NCBI GenBank assembly: GCA_028274465.1
Contig: CM051455.1
Location: forward strand, 94,992,365-95,056,364
Direction: 5' to 3'
DNA: 64,000 bases
Source of the DNA: Plantago ovata
Lineage: Eukaryota; Streptophyta; Magnoliopsida; Lamiales; Plantaginaceae
The notes under the pieces are model-generated. The model was not told the origin of the DNA. It made no database searches and was given only the letters and a program-made list of their open reading frames with translations. Of the stretch, positions 42,080 to 53,832 are shown piece after piece (the first letter of the stretch is position 1; each line of letters starts with the position of its first letter). A program made the translations under genes and the position numbers.

Positions 42080-43563
42080 CATCTAGTATCACATCTTATT
42101 TCCTCATTCTCTTATTGCTAGGGACTAGCTTTAAATTCATGAGGGGGATGAGATTTAAGTGAACTAGTGTTGGAAGCTTGGAGCTTGCCATTTGTAGGAT
42201 GAGTATAGTACCTTGCATGTTTTATCCGTTTGAATTTGCATTTGCATGTTTACCGCTTTCTTAGTATTTAGTTGCATACACTACATTCATCTTAGTATAG
42301 ATTTGCATGTTTTTATGTGGAGTTTATTGCCAAATTTTTTGAACTTTTTTATTGGGTAGATTAACTAATTATGACCTTAATCATATGTTTCATCTCTATG
42401 AATTTGTTTGAGGTTTTTCTCGCTTGGCTTGTCACATTTATGTTTGCACTTAGTCCAACATGGTAGTCTCGACATCACTTAGTGGTGTTTTCTCTACTGC
42501 GGTTCACGAAGGCCTTTATAATAGGATGATGCATGTTAGAATCTTATGGTTGTTTTCCCGAGTAATTATGTACCTAAGAGACAACAAGTCTTCACCTTGC
42601 TTTGAGATTACTAAATGCCTAGGAAGGAGGTAGTGTGAGATTGTGTGATCCTTTGATTGCAACCTATTCTCTCGAATAGGTTTGGGGAGGGGGTTACGCT
42701 TTCATTAGACTTGTTTTTCGATTTTGAGTGTGTGTTGTGAGTTTATTTTCCTTTTTCGTAAAAGTTTGTACTCCAACCTATTCTTTCGAATAGGTTTGGG
42801 GATGTCGTTTGTGTGTCATTGTTTCTTTTTCGTTGTGCTACTGCTGGCTAGAAAAAATCGAAAAAAAAAAAGAAAAAAAAGAAAAGAATTCCAGGAAAAA
42901 GAAAAAAATCTGGAAAAGAAAAAAAGAAAAGACCCAAAAAAGCAAGGAAGGGCCCAGAAAAGCCAAAAAGCAGTTTAGCAAGGTGTTTGTCTCATTTTTC
43001 AATTCTTGTAATGTTCGTAATCGAGTTGTAATTTTTTTTCTTTTGTTTGTTTGAGTGTCATCTATTCTAGACCACCCTCGTCCTGCCATTCAGGAAGTGG
43101 TGAATAGCTTAAGGCTTTGCTTAATGGGTAGAATAGGGGAGTGTTATCTTTTTTAGGGAACCCTCCTTCGTTTGATGAGAGCAAGTATTGGTTCGACCTC
43201 TTTGAGGAAAGTCTTAACTTGGTGAACAGTAGTAAGTCCTCAGTTTTATAGACACGGGACAACCATTCGTATTTTAACATGTTTCATTACGTCGTCACTG
43301 ACTAGGTCCAGGTAGAGAATGTTACGAGAGACTATCTTGTTTGACATAAGTACTTATGTGAATGTGTATGAGTCAATCGAGGCATTCTTCAACCTATATC
43401 CATGTTATGATTTGTATGGTTTTTGTTCATATGTTTTTTTGATAGATTCAATAGATTAGTTCATTTCATTTGGCATGAGACTCCATTTTTTGTGTTGCAT
43501 TGTTTTTTGCATTAGAGTTTAGCTTAGTTGCTTGAAGACAAGCAAAGGTTCGGTTTGGGGAGT
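42080..43563 (+). other. N2c2 3' untranslated region with twin hairpins, purine tract and polypurine tract
   Basis: Collinear with N2c1 22840-24342. Hairpins at 42661-42682 (loop TCTC) and 42775-42796 (loop TTTC), A/G-rich tract at about 42848-42970, and polypurine tract CGGTTTGGGGAGT ending at 43563. Confidence 0.8.
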
Positions 43564-44765
43564 TGATGAACGTGTATTTTACACTTTCATTCGAGTCTTT
43601 TTTCACCAATTTAGCTATCCTCTATGTTAATTTAGCTATATTTTAGTGCATTTTATTAGAATAGTGTCACGTTTCCCTTTAGTTTGCATTTTACAGGTTT
43701 TAGGTGAAAAACATGGTTTTCCGGGCAATTATATTGAAGAGAGAGAAGAATCGGTGTTCCGAGGACATTTTCGGAGTTTCTAGAAGATTCCGGATGGGAT
43801 TTGAAGTCTAGGGGTTGAGTCTGGAGGCTAAAAGGTCACTAGAAGGCAAAAACCGAGTCCGAAAAGGAAAAGAAATCCAAAAATGCGTCGAAAACGCGTT
43901 TCTCGCCGACTGGAGCTCCCGGGCGATTCGCTTGGGATGTGGGGCGGTTCGCCCCACACCAGGCGATTCACCCGGTGTGTGGGGCGACTCGCCCCATGCT
44001 TGCCGAACTCCTATATATAGTTGTTGTTTCTCTACGTTTTTTCATACTTTCTCAGATCTTTTTTCATACCTTTCTCATTAGTTTTAGGTAGGAATTCTCC
44101 AGAGCATGTTTTGGGAATTTTTAGCATAGGAGACACTTTTTCTTATCGATTTGGAGCTTGTGAGATCGCGACTCTTTGGAGATTGACAACCTTCGGTAAC
44201 ATTGTATCTCACGATTTTTCTATTTATATTTATATATCTTTCAACATGTTTTCATTCAATCTTGCTATGATTTCTGTTGATTGCATGACATCTATGAGTA
44301 GCTAAATCTATCGTTGGTGATAGTATGTGATTTCTTAGCGAAGGGTTATTAATTATGCATGATGGCGGTAATGCGAATCAGACTTTGAGTTATTGCTTTA
44401 TTTCTTTGATCTATCTAAGCCCTCTATCTTCGTAGTGTTGAATAAAACGGAACACATTGGACAATTCATGATCAAAGATCTCTATGCAAAACGATCGGGT
44501 ACTTCATGCATGATTATTAAACTGCTATGCTTTGAATGATCATACTATCACTAACTTCCATTATCTTGATAAGAAAAACTTGTGCTAAGTCGTCTGTTTA
44601 TTTTATAGTTTATGTTAGATTAGATAATGCTAGTTATAGTCCTTAGAGATCGACACTCGAGTTTATTTTACTGCTACACTACGGTTTTCGTTGTAGTTGT
44701 GAATTGCCTTTGGCTAAAAACAAATTTATTTGATTAATTTGAATCTGACAAATTATGGTTCATCA
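43564..44765 (+). repeat. N2c2 3' LTR
   Basis: 1202 bp. It retains the TATA motif CTATATATAG near 44011 that the 5' LTR lacks. The palindrome block at 43918-43996 includes GTGGGGCG / CGCCCCAC with loop GTT, intact here but with one mismatch in the 5' LTR. Confidence 0.92.
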
Positions 44766-46236
44766 AATTTCAAGATGGAACTCTTAAATACCAAAGGAAA
44801 AAGATATTAACCACAAGAACTGGATCAAGTGTAACACACTGATTCTTTCTTGGATGGCTGATTCAGTCTCAGATGCCATCAAAACTAACATTCTGTATGC
44901 GTAAAACACAACAGATGCTTGGGATAAACTCAGACAAGGTACTCACAGCTTAATCAACTAAGAATTTTTGAGTTGGAACGTGACCTTAATGCTTTAAAGC
45001 AAGGAACCATGGATGTCTTTGAGTATTTCAACAAGCTTTCTGGCATGTGGTGATAATCAACCAATCCCAGTTTACACTAGCAAGTTATGCAAATGTGACA
45101 TTGCTAAGACTCTTGTGAAGATACAAAATGTGAAGAAAGTTTTCAAGTTCCTTATGGGACTAAGTGATGCTTATGATGTTGTGAGAGGTCAGATAATAAT
45201 GACCAAGCCTACTCCTAATCTTGATGATGTTTTCTCTCTGGTGAACCAAGAAGAGAAACAAAAGCAGGTCAGATCTGACAGCCTTGTTGTACAATAGCCA
45301 ATTGCTATGAATGTTTCTATTGGAACAAAGAGAAAGGATTGGTGTCCTAAATGCAGAATGAGTAACCATAACATTGAAAACTGCTTCATCATTGTTCGTT
45401 ATCCTGAAGGATTTAAGAGAGCTACCTTTGAGAGAGGAGGAAGATTCAATGGCAGAGGTATCATAGAGGTGGAAGGAACAACCATGGTGGGTATCCGGCT
45501 ATTAACTACAGTGATGTGTCAAGCGAGATGAAGCAAGCTGGTCCATCCAGTGGAGCAGGGCAGCTCAGTTCTGATCAAGTGAAGCAGTTGCAGAGGTTGC
45601 TAATTATGTCTGAGAAGCAACAAGAGAAGAACACAACTTATGGCTCAACTGGCATAGCACCTACAGTCAGCCTCATCCCAGGTAACGTTAGTGAAATCAC
45701 TATTGAATCCTGGTTGCTAGATTCAGGTGCATCTCATTATATAGTTTGCTCTATTAAATATTTTACTGAAAATGTTAAGCACTTTAATTCACTAGTTCAG
45801 TTACCTAATAACTTTGCTACACCAATCACCCACATGGGAGACATAATGATAAATGATAATATCACATTAAAGGATGCATATTATGCTCCTAGCTTCAAGT
45901 TGAATCTTATCTTTGTGAGTAAAATGATAATTGATAATGAATTGTCAGTGACATTTACAAAGGTTGGATGTGTTATAAAACAGGAAACAATGCCATTGGC
46001 AAGTCTCTTGAAGAAGATTGGATGGATTGAATAATCCATGGGGTTGTACTTTTGCGAGTTTCAAGAGCAAGAAAATCATTTTCCAGTTTACTACTAGAAG
46101 GCACTAGCAATTAGTCAAGATGAGGGATCAGTCCATATAACTAGGCATTTATGCATTATAGATTAGGACACCCATCTATTAGTAGATTAGAATTGTTATT
46201 TCCAGATTTTCTAGAAATGAAATGTAGTGAAATTTA
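44766..46236 (+). pseudogene. A2 copia gag C-terminal part and protease (broken)
   Basis: Resumes the A2 polyprotein after N2c2. The first ~250 bp are heavily mutated. The UBN2-like core follows (KKVFKFLMGLSDAYDVVRGQ, 45130-45190), then after a stop at 45295-45297 the zinc finger WCPKCRMSNHNIENCF (intact CX2C...C here, unlike A1). A frameshift near 45500 leads to a frame with WLLDSGASHYI (protease) ending in a stop at 46032-46034. Remnants of the pre-integrase region continue to 46236, where similarity to A1 stops abruptly. Integrase and polymerase are absent. Confidence 0.85.
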
Positions 46237-46910
46237 GAGAAGAGAACTTTAGATATATTAACACTTTGTTTCCCATTTTAAATTGTCAATGCATTATATC
46301 ATGATATTGTCTGATTTCTTCAAGTTCTATATATCTTGGGAATCTCAGGGGCAAGGATTTGAAGTTCGGAGGCCAAATTACATATATAGGTGTAGTTCGA
46401 TCGGAGGTTTGAGCAGGGGCATATTATGAAAATAAAAAAATGAAGTATTAGCTAAATGTTTTTTCTTTTTTATATTCTTGTGCGGTAGACACACTGTCCA
46501 CCCCTGGCTCCTCCCCTGCATGGGATGATGTAATTCTGTAACAGCATCCAAAATGATGCACGTACGCAACTTTTTAAGTGAAATATATGGCCACTTTTTG
46601 TTAATATGGATATGTATTAAGCCATCTGGTTGGCTTGTGGATATTTTTACAAGTAATAGCAGTATCTTGTATCTTGAAAGGAAAAGAAACATAAAAATTG
46701 ATTTATACACTAGTAGTATATTTTATTAAAACTTAAAATCCAGCAACCAATTCGATTCCATTACAGTTAGGATTTGTTTCCAATTTATTTAGAATTTGAA
46801 CTCGAGATAAGAGACTGCTACATTTTGAAACCAAAATCGTGTAATTTATGAAGATTAAGGAAGGGACAATGTGATTGCTTTTCACGAGCCGCTATCACAA
46901 ACCCAATTAT
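46237..46910. other. unassigned non-coding island
   Basis: No similarity to the other repeats in the window, no LTR ends, no protein domain. A minus-strand frame at 46378-46710 has no recognisable family. Contains a short near-palindrome GGTAGACACACTGTCCACC at about 46486. It could be host spacer DNA or a degraded element. Confidence 0.6.
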
Positions 46911-48138
46911 GACATGCTAATGTCTGGTGTAATATACATACATAGCATAGTGTCATGCATGAGCCTCCTTTTATAGACATTGGTGAAAGGGTTCACCACG
47001 TTATCCGCTGTGGAGACACGTTCTATATTAACTTCTCCTCTGTCTATAATCTCACGTATCACGTGATATTTTCTAAGTACATGTTTGTTCTTGCTTTTAA
47101 ATCTAGGCTCCTTGGATGGAGCGTCGGCGCCGATGTTGTCACAATAACTCGTTATTGGACTAGGAGCAGGAATAACCACCAATTCCTTTATGAACTCTGA
47201 AATCCAGACGGCTTCTTTCGATGCTTCGGATGCAGCAATGTATTCGCCCTCTGTGGCAGAGTCAGCAATCGTGTCTTGCATCAAACTCTTCTAGTAGATC
47301 GCTCCACCATTCAATGTAAACACATATGCAGTTTGTGAATTAAAGTCATCAGAATCCGATTCGAAGCCGACATCAACATAACCAGGCATTCGTAATTTTG
47401 GCTGCCCACCCCCCCCCACACACCAAGAACATGTCTTTTGTCCATCTAAGATACTTTAGAATGTTCTTTACACCTACCTAGTGAGGCACCCAAGGGTTTT
47501 GTTGGTGTCGACAAGTAACACTAAGTGCAAAGGCTACATCAGGCCGCGTGTAATTCATTGCATACATGATGGATCCCACTGCAGAGGTGTAGGGAATGTG
47601 ATTCATCCCTTCTCTCTCTTCATCAGTCTTAGAACTATCATTTACTGTCAGCTGGATACCATGTCTAACTAGGACAAAGCCTTTCTTAGAATCTTCAATC
47701 TTAAAGCGCTTAAGTACCTTGTCGATATATGTGGACTGTGTCAATCCTAGCATCCTTGGGACCTATCTCTATAGATCTTTATTTCGAAGTTGTAATTAGC
47801 TTCGCCAATGTCCATTATCGAAAAGGAGTTGGATAACCAAACTTTTGTTTCTTGTAGCATAGAAACACGGTTCCCCATGATTAAAATGTAATCTACATAA
47901 ATAATCATGAAGACAATCCCCACGCCGCTGCGTTTACTATAAACACATGGATCTTTCATACTTCTGATGAAGTCAAACAATTTACTGCTTCGTCAAAGCG
48001 GATGTTCCAGCTTCTTGAGGCTTTCTTGAGTCCATAGATGGCCCTTTGCAGATTGGAAACAAAAGATGGATTGGTCTTAGATACAAAACCTTCAGGCTGC
48101 ACGATAGACTTCTTACTCAAGGTTGCCATTGAGGAAAG
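46911..48138 (-). pseudogene. Cop-family pol remnant: reverse transcriptase and RNase H (minus strand)
   Basis: Heavily damaged relative of Cop1. From the right: QPEGFVSKTNP, LQRAIYGLKKASRSWN, MFDFIRSMKDPCVYSKRSG, then IIYVDYILI where the catalytic YVDD has become YVDY (47888-47899), GLTQSTYIDKVLKRFKIEDS and TRPDVAFALSVTCRHQQNP. After frameshifts, an RNase H part with ATEGEYIAASEASKEAVWI, CDNIG and RKYHVIREIIDRGEV. A poly-C run (47410-47418) lies in a frameshift region. The left edge (46911-46950) resembles family LTR sequence. The right edge is cut by the Cop2 LTR. Confidence 0.87.
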
Positions 48139-50075
48139 TGATAGTATGTATGTCCTAGAGACAACCACATTAAAGGACAAATGTACTATTTCACGATCAA
48201 CGTAATATAATGTTCATGTTTATGTTTACTTATTTATTTATATTACATTGGCATACAACATGTCATATCTTTATCTGGTTGTTCTGTATTGATATCAAAC
48301 ATGTCCCCAGTGGATGAATGACTGATCACATAATTAGTGGGAACTATGTGAATTATCATTTATCCCAAATTCTCCCTAGTCGAATCTCATCTCGGATGTA
48401 GGAGTTTGATGATGCAATCGAGACTAGTATGCGTGGAGGTTATACTTGTTAGAGAAAGTGTGAGTCGATCCCACGACCACGAAACAGACTGTTACAGCGA
48501 GTCCATGATGTTCCCATAACTACGCATAGTTGTTTGAGGAGAATATCCGAACAGTGGAAGTACCCACCGGAACTTCCATCGATGTATACTCTACACAGAA
48601 GTGTCTATGAGAACCGGAGTTGTAGAAGTGATGTCATTCGTCCTCAGGGCTGTGCCATCACATTTGTTGCGTCATGACCTTTGGTTGGAACCAATGCTTG
48701 CACCCTAAAATACGTGGTAGATACGGCCCTTCTGGGGTCATGGCAATAATACAAATGTGGATGGTAAGTGATCTTTGGAGAGGATTCATCTCTCATGTGT
48801 AGCATTGGAGAGAACTGATCTAGTCGTTCATAGTTGTGTTGGTAAAACCCCTAGCCAGCGTATAGATATATTTATGAAGGGTCATAAGATATATTGAGTT
48901 AACCAAGAAACTCACTAAAGGTGCCATAAGTGTATTATTAGGATAGACACTTCATCGATCCTTGATGCATTCAAGTCAGTTAGATGAAAGGACCTTACCA
49001 TTGCCTTTATTGAGTGCAACAGGCTTCGACAACAAAAGGTAGCTTCGAGATTCCTCTCAAACGTCCTCATGTATTAATATTGCGAATGGAATTGTCTAGG
49101 AATTCCATAAAGCCTAGTAAAGGAACTAGCTTAACATAATGAGGCACTATGGGTCACACTATGTTGTGAACCAGCTTATCCGCATGACTATAGGAAAGGA
49201 ATTATAATTAACTGAGTTAATTATAATTTGTTATGGCACAATTAATATTAAAATAATATTAATTAAATTAACTGTATTTATGAAAATACATTTATAATTA
49301 TATTTTAGAAATATAATTGTGCTTGGAATTAAAGGATATATTAATTGAATTAATATATGCACATGGGCAATATTTAATTAGAGTTTATATTGCTCTAGAC
49401 TTGCATGTGGGTCCCAAAATTGGGACCCACCTCCCAATTAAACTTGAGGACAAGTTTTCCTAATTGAGTTATGATTTAATTTTGGAATGAATATGGACAT
49501 AAAGGATTACTTGTGCAATAAGTATTAGACTTCTTATTCCTGATAGGAGTCTAATAGAAGCTTCTCTAGGCTTCTATTAGTTACTATATACGTAGATGGT
49601 TAGTAGAGCTTTATTTATATACTTTCTGATTCTCTCTTCTATTCTCTCAAGACAAAATAAAGCTCTCCCTTCCCTCTCCTCAACCGCCGCCGCCGCCTTT
49701 CCTCGTGGTCAAACTTGAGTTTGACTCGAGAATATCCTAGCATTCTCTCGATAAGCTATTGTTCATCCGTGGATACCAAGGTTGAGGATTATTGAAGTTG
49801 GACACTAATCTTTATTTTTTTGCAGATAATCAAGGAGAAAATTTAGATATCTTCGACTTTACCGAAGGAGAAGATTTTGCTGATTACTACGAGGATCTCA
49901 TTGATTTAAATACAACACCTAATTCTGTTCTAGTTCTTGCATTCGATTTACATTAAGTTCTCTAACTAATGTGTTTCATACATATTATATGCTTAATCAA
50001 TCATTATGCATGTTAATAAAATTTTGAAATTCCGCTGCTCAACCCTAGGGGTAATTCTGACTGTATTTTCTTACA
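48139..50075 (+). repeat. Cop2 5' LTR
   Basis: 1937 bp, TGATAGTATGTATGTCC...TTTCTTACA, clearly the same family as the Cop1 LTR in the opposite orientation. It has the conserved hairpin GTGGGTCCC / GGGACCCAC (49407-49430) and a TATATA motif near 49585. Inserted into the reverse-transcriptase region of the minus-strand relative; the left flanking 5-mer is GAAAG and the matching right copy lies outside the window. Confidence 0.9.
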
Positions 50076-50076
50076 G

Positions 50077-50088
50077 TGGTATCAGAGC
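50077..50088 (+). other. Cop2 primer-binding site (tRNA-iMet)
   Basis: Perfect TGGTATCAGAGC starting one base after the LTR. Confidence 0.92.
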
Positions 50089-51595
50089 GCATGCTGATTG
50101 ATTATGAATATACGTGCATGTTGATTGGTTAATTAGTTTATGTGGATACAATTGATTCTATGTTAATTCGTTTTTTCAGAAAAGTTTTGTTTTTTAATTA
50201 AATTTTGAATATATTATTTTCCAAAAAAAACCATTAATTAAAATCGGGGAAGAAGGAATGGCGACCGTGTCGCCACCCCACTGCCTGTGTTCGACGCAGG
50301 CAGCCTGCGTCGTACGTAGGATATCCGCAGGCGGCAGCCTGTGTTTCACGCGGGCGTAAGGAGTGGGATTTTCTTCTCGATTGTGATTTTGTAATTTTCT
50401 GAAAAATTAGGGTTTCACCCGAAAATCGAATTTTGAAAGTTTTGAGATTGAATTTTATATTTTGAATATAAATTGGAATTGATTGTAATTAGTATTAACT
50501 AGAGAAATTAAGAATTAATTAGTATTAAGTTGAAGGGGCTAGTTTCAATTTATCAATTTATTGTTCATTGCAAATAGGTCCTTCTACTTTAGAAAATTAT
50601 ACATAAGTCCTCCAAGTACTGAAATTTACAAATAAGTCCTCATGGTTTTTGAAAATTGCTAATTGGTCACTAGTATTTTCTAAATTTCCATCTAGTCTAA
50701 AATTTTCAAATTATTAAATAGAGATTATAAGTATGTGATTATAATTTTCATAATGAATTTAATGAGTCTTTTGTCATCCACATAAGCTAATGTTTGTTTG
50801 TATGTTTGTATGTGCTATATGCTAATGTATGTTAATGCATGTTTAAATACCACGCATGTTTTATTTTACTTTATGTTCGTCCGGATTGCATGCGAGGGTA
50901 CGGCGCCCTTTTATTTGTCGGACCACATTTTATATGTATGTATGGGTAGGAGGCCCTCATTATGTGCTTGACCGCGTCTTAGAATTAGAATGGATAGGTG
51001 ACATCCGTTATGTGTAGACCACTCATGCATGTTGGGTAGGCGGCACCCGTATTTGTAGATTACTGAGTTAACAACCCTCGAAGCTTAAATCCCCGTACAA
51101 TATAAGTCTTGAAATATGTAAGCTTAAACCATGCCTTCCACAAGGGAATTACAGATGAACTTTATCTATGCTAAATATTTGGCCAAAGCATTTATTTACG
51201 TGATAGACATCGTCACTCTTTCATTTTGCTTGTGGTTGTGACTTTCTTGCATTACATGATCACAAAAAGACTTGTAATGTGATGGGCATTAAGGTTAAAT
51301 TTGATCTGACCAACCAAGAGTTGCATGCGCAATTGGATAGTCCAACCAGTCATGCTATGTTATGCAACCAGCCAAAGCTGGGGCATAGCACAGTAGTGAT
51401 GTGGATCTTGGCCACTATAGTAACTGTTTGACATTACCCGTATGTACTTGTATGGGGGAAATGCATATGTGAAAATAGTGGGAGCTAACTAGCTAAAGGT
51501 CCTTGTTATTTAGTTTGTTGATTGTGCTTTAGAAATTTTATTTGAACAGTTGATTTATTATTTCGTCTATATTATTTCTCCTTAGGAAAACAGAA
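50089..51595 (+). other. Cop2 untranslated leader with four GGGTAGG-type repeats
   Basis: Non-coding, 1.5 kb. Repeat units begin at about 50896, 50944, 50992 and 51034 (spacing 48, 48, 42), the mirror of the Cop1 leader arrangement. A GC-rich start (50230-50360) holds short inverted CGCAGG / CCTGCG motifs. Confidence 0.75.
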
Positions 51596-52277
51596 ATGGC
51601 TAGTACCTCGCTCCGTGTTATCTTAGAGAAGCAAGTGTTGACTCGACCGAACTTCCTTGACTGGATCAGGAATATTCGTCTGGTGCTGAGATACGAGAAG
51701 AGTGAGTATGTCTTGGACAAAGCCATACCCGTGCGTCCTAAGAATCAGACTGTTGAACAAGCTGTGGCTTGGAATCAAGCAGAAGCTAATAAGCATAAAC
51801 AATATGCTAAGTCCGCGCAGTGTATCATGCTGGCGGCTATGAGCAATGAGCTGCAAAGGCAACATGAAAATATGTTGTCATATGGGATGTTGAAACATCT
51901 GGAGTCGCTCTTTAAGACGACTACTAGGAGTGTCGAATTTGATTTGATCAAGGAGATATTCAAATGCAGGCTCAATGAAGGTGGAAACATGTCTGAACAT
52001 GTGCTTAAAATGATTGGTCTTTTTGAGAAGCTTGCCGTTGCAGGAATCAAGCTAGAAGATAAAGTTGCAGTTATCTTCGTCCTTCAATCATTCCCCCAGT
52101 TCATATTCACAATTCATTGTGAATTACACCATGAATGTGAAAGAAGCAACGCTGCCAGAACTCCATAATCCGTTAAAGACTGATGACCAATCGCTTCCTC
52201 GAAAGGATAAAGCATTGGTCATGGTGGTTGGGCATACTTACAACCCAAACCCAAAAAGCAAGGGAGCTAAGGGTAAG
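51596..52277 (+). pseudogene. Cop2 gag, C-terminus cut off by element G4
   Basis: ATG at 51596, MASTSLRVILEKQVLTRPNF. Open to 52168 with the Gag core LKHLESLFKTTTRSVE and EGGNMSEHVLKMIGLFEKL. A one-base change near 52100 shifts the frame; the continuation (SSYSQFIVNYTMN, NPNPKSKGAKGK) is read from 52065 and stops where the G4 LTR begins at 52278. The zinc knuckle and pol would lie beyond G4. This is the reference for the Cop1 gag lesions. Confidence 0.88.
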
Positions 52278-53549
52278 TGATGACAGTGTTTTTTACACTA
52301 TCATTCGGATCTTTTTCACCAATTTAGCTATCCTCTTGCATGCATTTTAGTGCATTTTGTTAGAATAGTGTCACGCTTCCATTTTCTTTGATATTTTTAG
52401 GATTTAGGTGAAAATCGCACTTTTGGATATGAATCATGGCGAAACAATGAAGTTTTGGTGCAAGGAGATCACCCGTGGTGTGTCAAGGAGTACCAGGACG
52501 AGTTTCCGGGCCAAAAGACCAACGTTCGGAGCTCAAAACCGTGCCCAAGGCCAAAATCGAAGACTCGGAGGAAAAAAAGGCACGGGCAACTCTCTGCCTG
52601 TTCCAGGCGCACCGCCTGGTGCCAGGTGGTCCGCCTGGGAGCTACTGACAGACAACTATATATATTTGTAAAGTTGTAAATTTTCATATCTTTTAGATTA
52701 TTATTTTGCAGACTTAAACCCTAGAGCTTGTTCTCGGTATTGTTTCTGTTAGAACTACATTATCTTAGCAATTTGGAGCACCAAGGTAGAGAATTGGACA
52801 TCTTTTGATCTCACCTTGCTAGAAACTTGTGAGTTTAGCCATTCACCGGAGATTAAAAACCCTCGGTGGTAACTTTGCATCTCACCTTTTTCATACTCTT
52901 TCTTTTGAATTCAATGATGTTTTCATATATGATTGCTTGTGTTGATTTAGATTTTGATATGAGTAGCTAAGTTTCTAGTTGGTGATAGTATGCAAATTCA
53001 TAGGTAGGGTTCATATTGTGCATGATTGAGTTTCTTAGTCTTTTACTTGTTTAATTATCTTAATTCGATTCTTTGATCCGACTAAGCCAATATCTCCGTA
53101 TGAAAGTGTTAGAAACACTAGGACAATTCAAGATCATCGATTCAATAATTTAATTATCAAGTACTGCTTGAACTAAGACTGACAACCTTAGCCAAGTATT
53201 AGTATAGATAGGAAGCTTCCAAAATACACGTCTACAAATCTGTCTTTTGGTATTTGTTAATTCGAATCACTTTTAAAGCAGTACGAGTTGCACTTTCATG
53301 CATAATTAGAACACAATGCTTAGAATGAGCATACTATCACCAGCTCTCATCATATATTGTTAAGTCAAGCATTGTTAGATTTGTTTTCTGAATTTATATA
53401 TAGGTATTTAGTTAAACCTAGTTAAGTCCCTACAGATCGACACTCGAGGTCATCTTACCTATGCACTACGTGTTTTGTGTAGTTGTGAGTTGCCCTTTGG
53501 CTAAAAACAAATTTATTTGATTGTTCGAGTCTGACAAATTCGTTCATCA
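52278..53549 (+). repeat. G4 5' LTR
   Basis: TGATGACAGTGTTTTTTACAC...TCTGACAAATTCGTTCATCA, 1272 bp. It includes a palindrome CCAGGCG / CGCCTGG (about 52603) and a TATA motif CTATATATATTTG at about 52658. The expected primer-binding site is lost: after AATTGG the sequence goes straight into GC-rich repeats. Confidence 0.85.
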
Positions 53550-53551
53550 AA

Positions 53552-53830
53552 TTGGCCGCCGGTGCGCCTGGTGTGGGGGGCGGTGCGCCCCTCACGAGCA
53601 GAACACTGGCGTGCCCTCTGGCCACCCCAGGCGCACCGCCCAGGCGCTGCGCCCCACAACAACATAAAGGAGACCGCCCCTCTGGCCACCCCAGGCGCAC
53701 CGCCTGGTGTGGGGGCGGTGCGCCCCACAACAACAGAGAGCTGGGGACGCCCCTGCCACTCCCAGGCGCACCGCCTGAGGTGGGGGGCGGTCGCCCCACA
53801 GCTCCAGGGAGCTGGACGACCCGAGCTCCC
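53552..53830. repeat. GC-rich palindromic tandem repeat at the start of the G4 internal region
   Basis: About three imperfect units containing CCAGGCGCACCGCCTGG and GGGGGCGGTGCGCCCCACAA. It replaces the primer-binding site, the leader and the N-terminal gag. All long frames across it (Pro/Gly/Arg/Ala-rich) are composition artefacts. Confidence 0.85.
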
Positions 53831-53832
53831 CG

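Larger units (their letters stand above)
37195..44765 (+). mobile_element. N2c2: Athila-like non-autonomous gypsy element with ORF1 (gag-pro) and ORF2
   Basis: 7571 bp with LTRs TGATGAACG...TTCATCA, primer-binding site, ORF1 38506-40525, a hairpin, a palindrome array, ORF2 41148-42079, a 3' UTR with twin hairpins, a polypurine tract and a 3' LTR. It has no reverse transcriptase, RNase H or integrase, and no gap where they could have been. The flanking 5-mers are GCTTT (37190-37194) and AATTT (44766-44770), an imperfect TSD, within the A2 gag. Confidence 0.9.

Noticed and set aside
46378..46710. Minus-strand 110-codon frame as a host gene
   Set aside because: AT-rich, hydrophobic start, no recognised family and no neighbouring gene structure; not supported.
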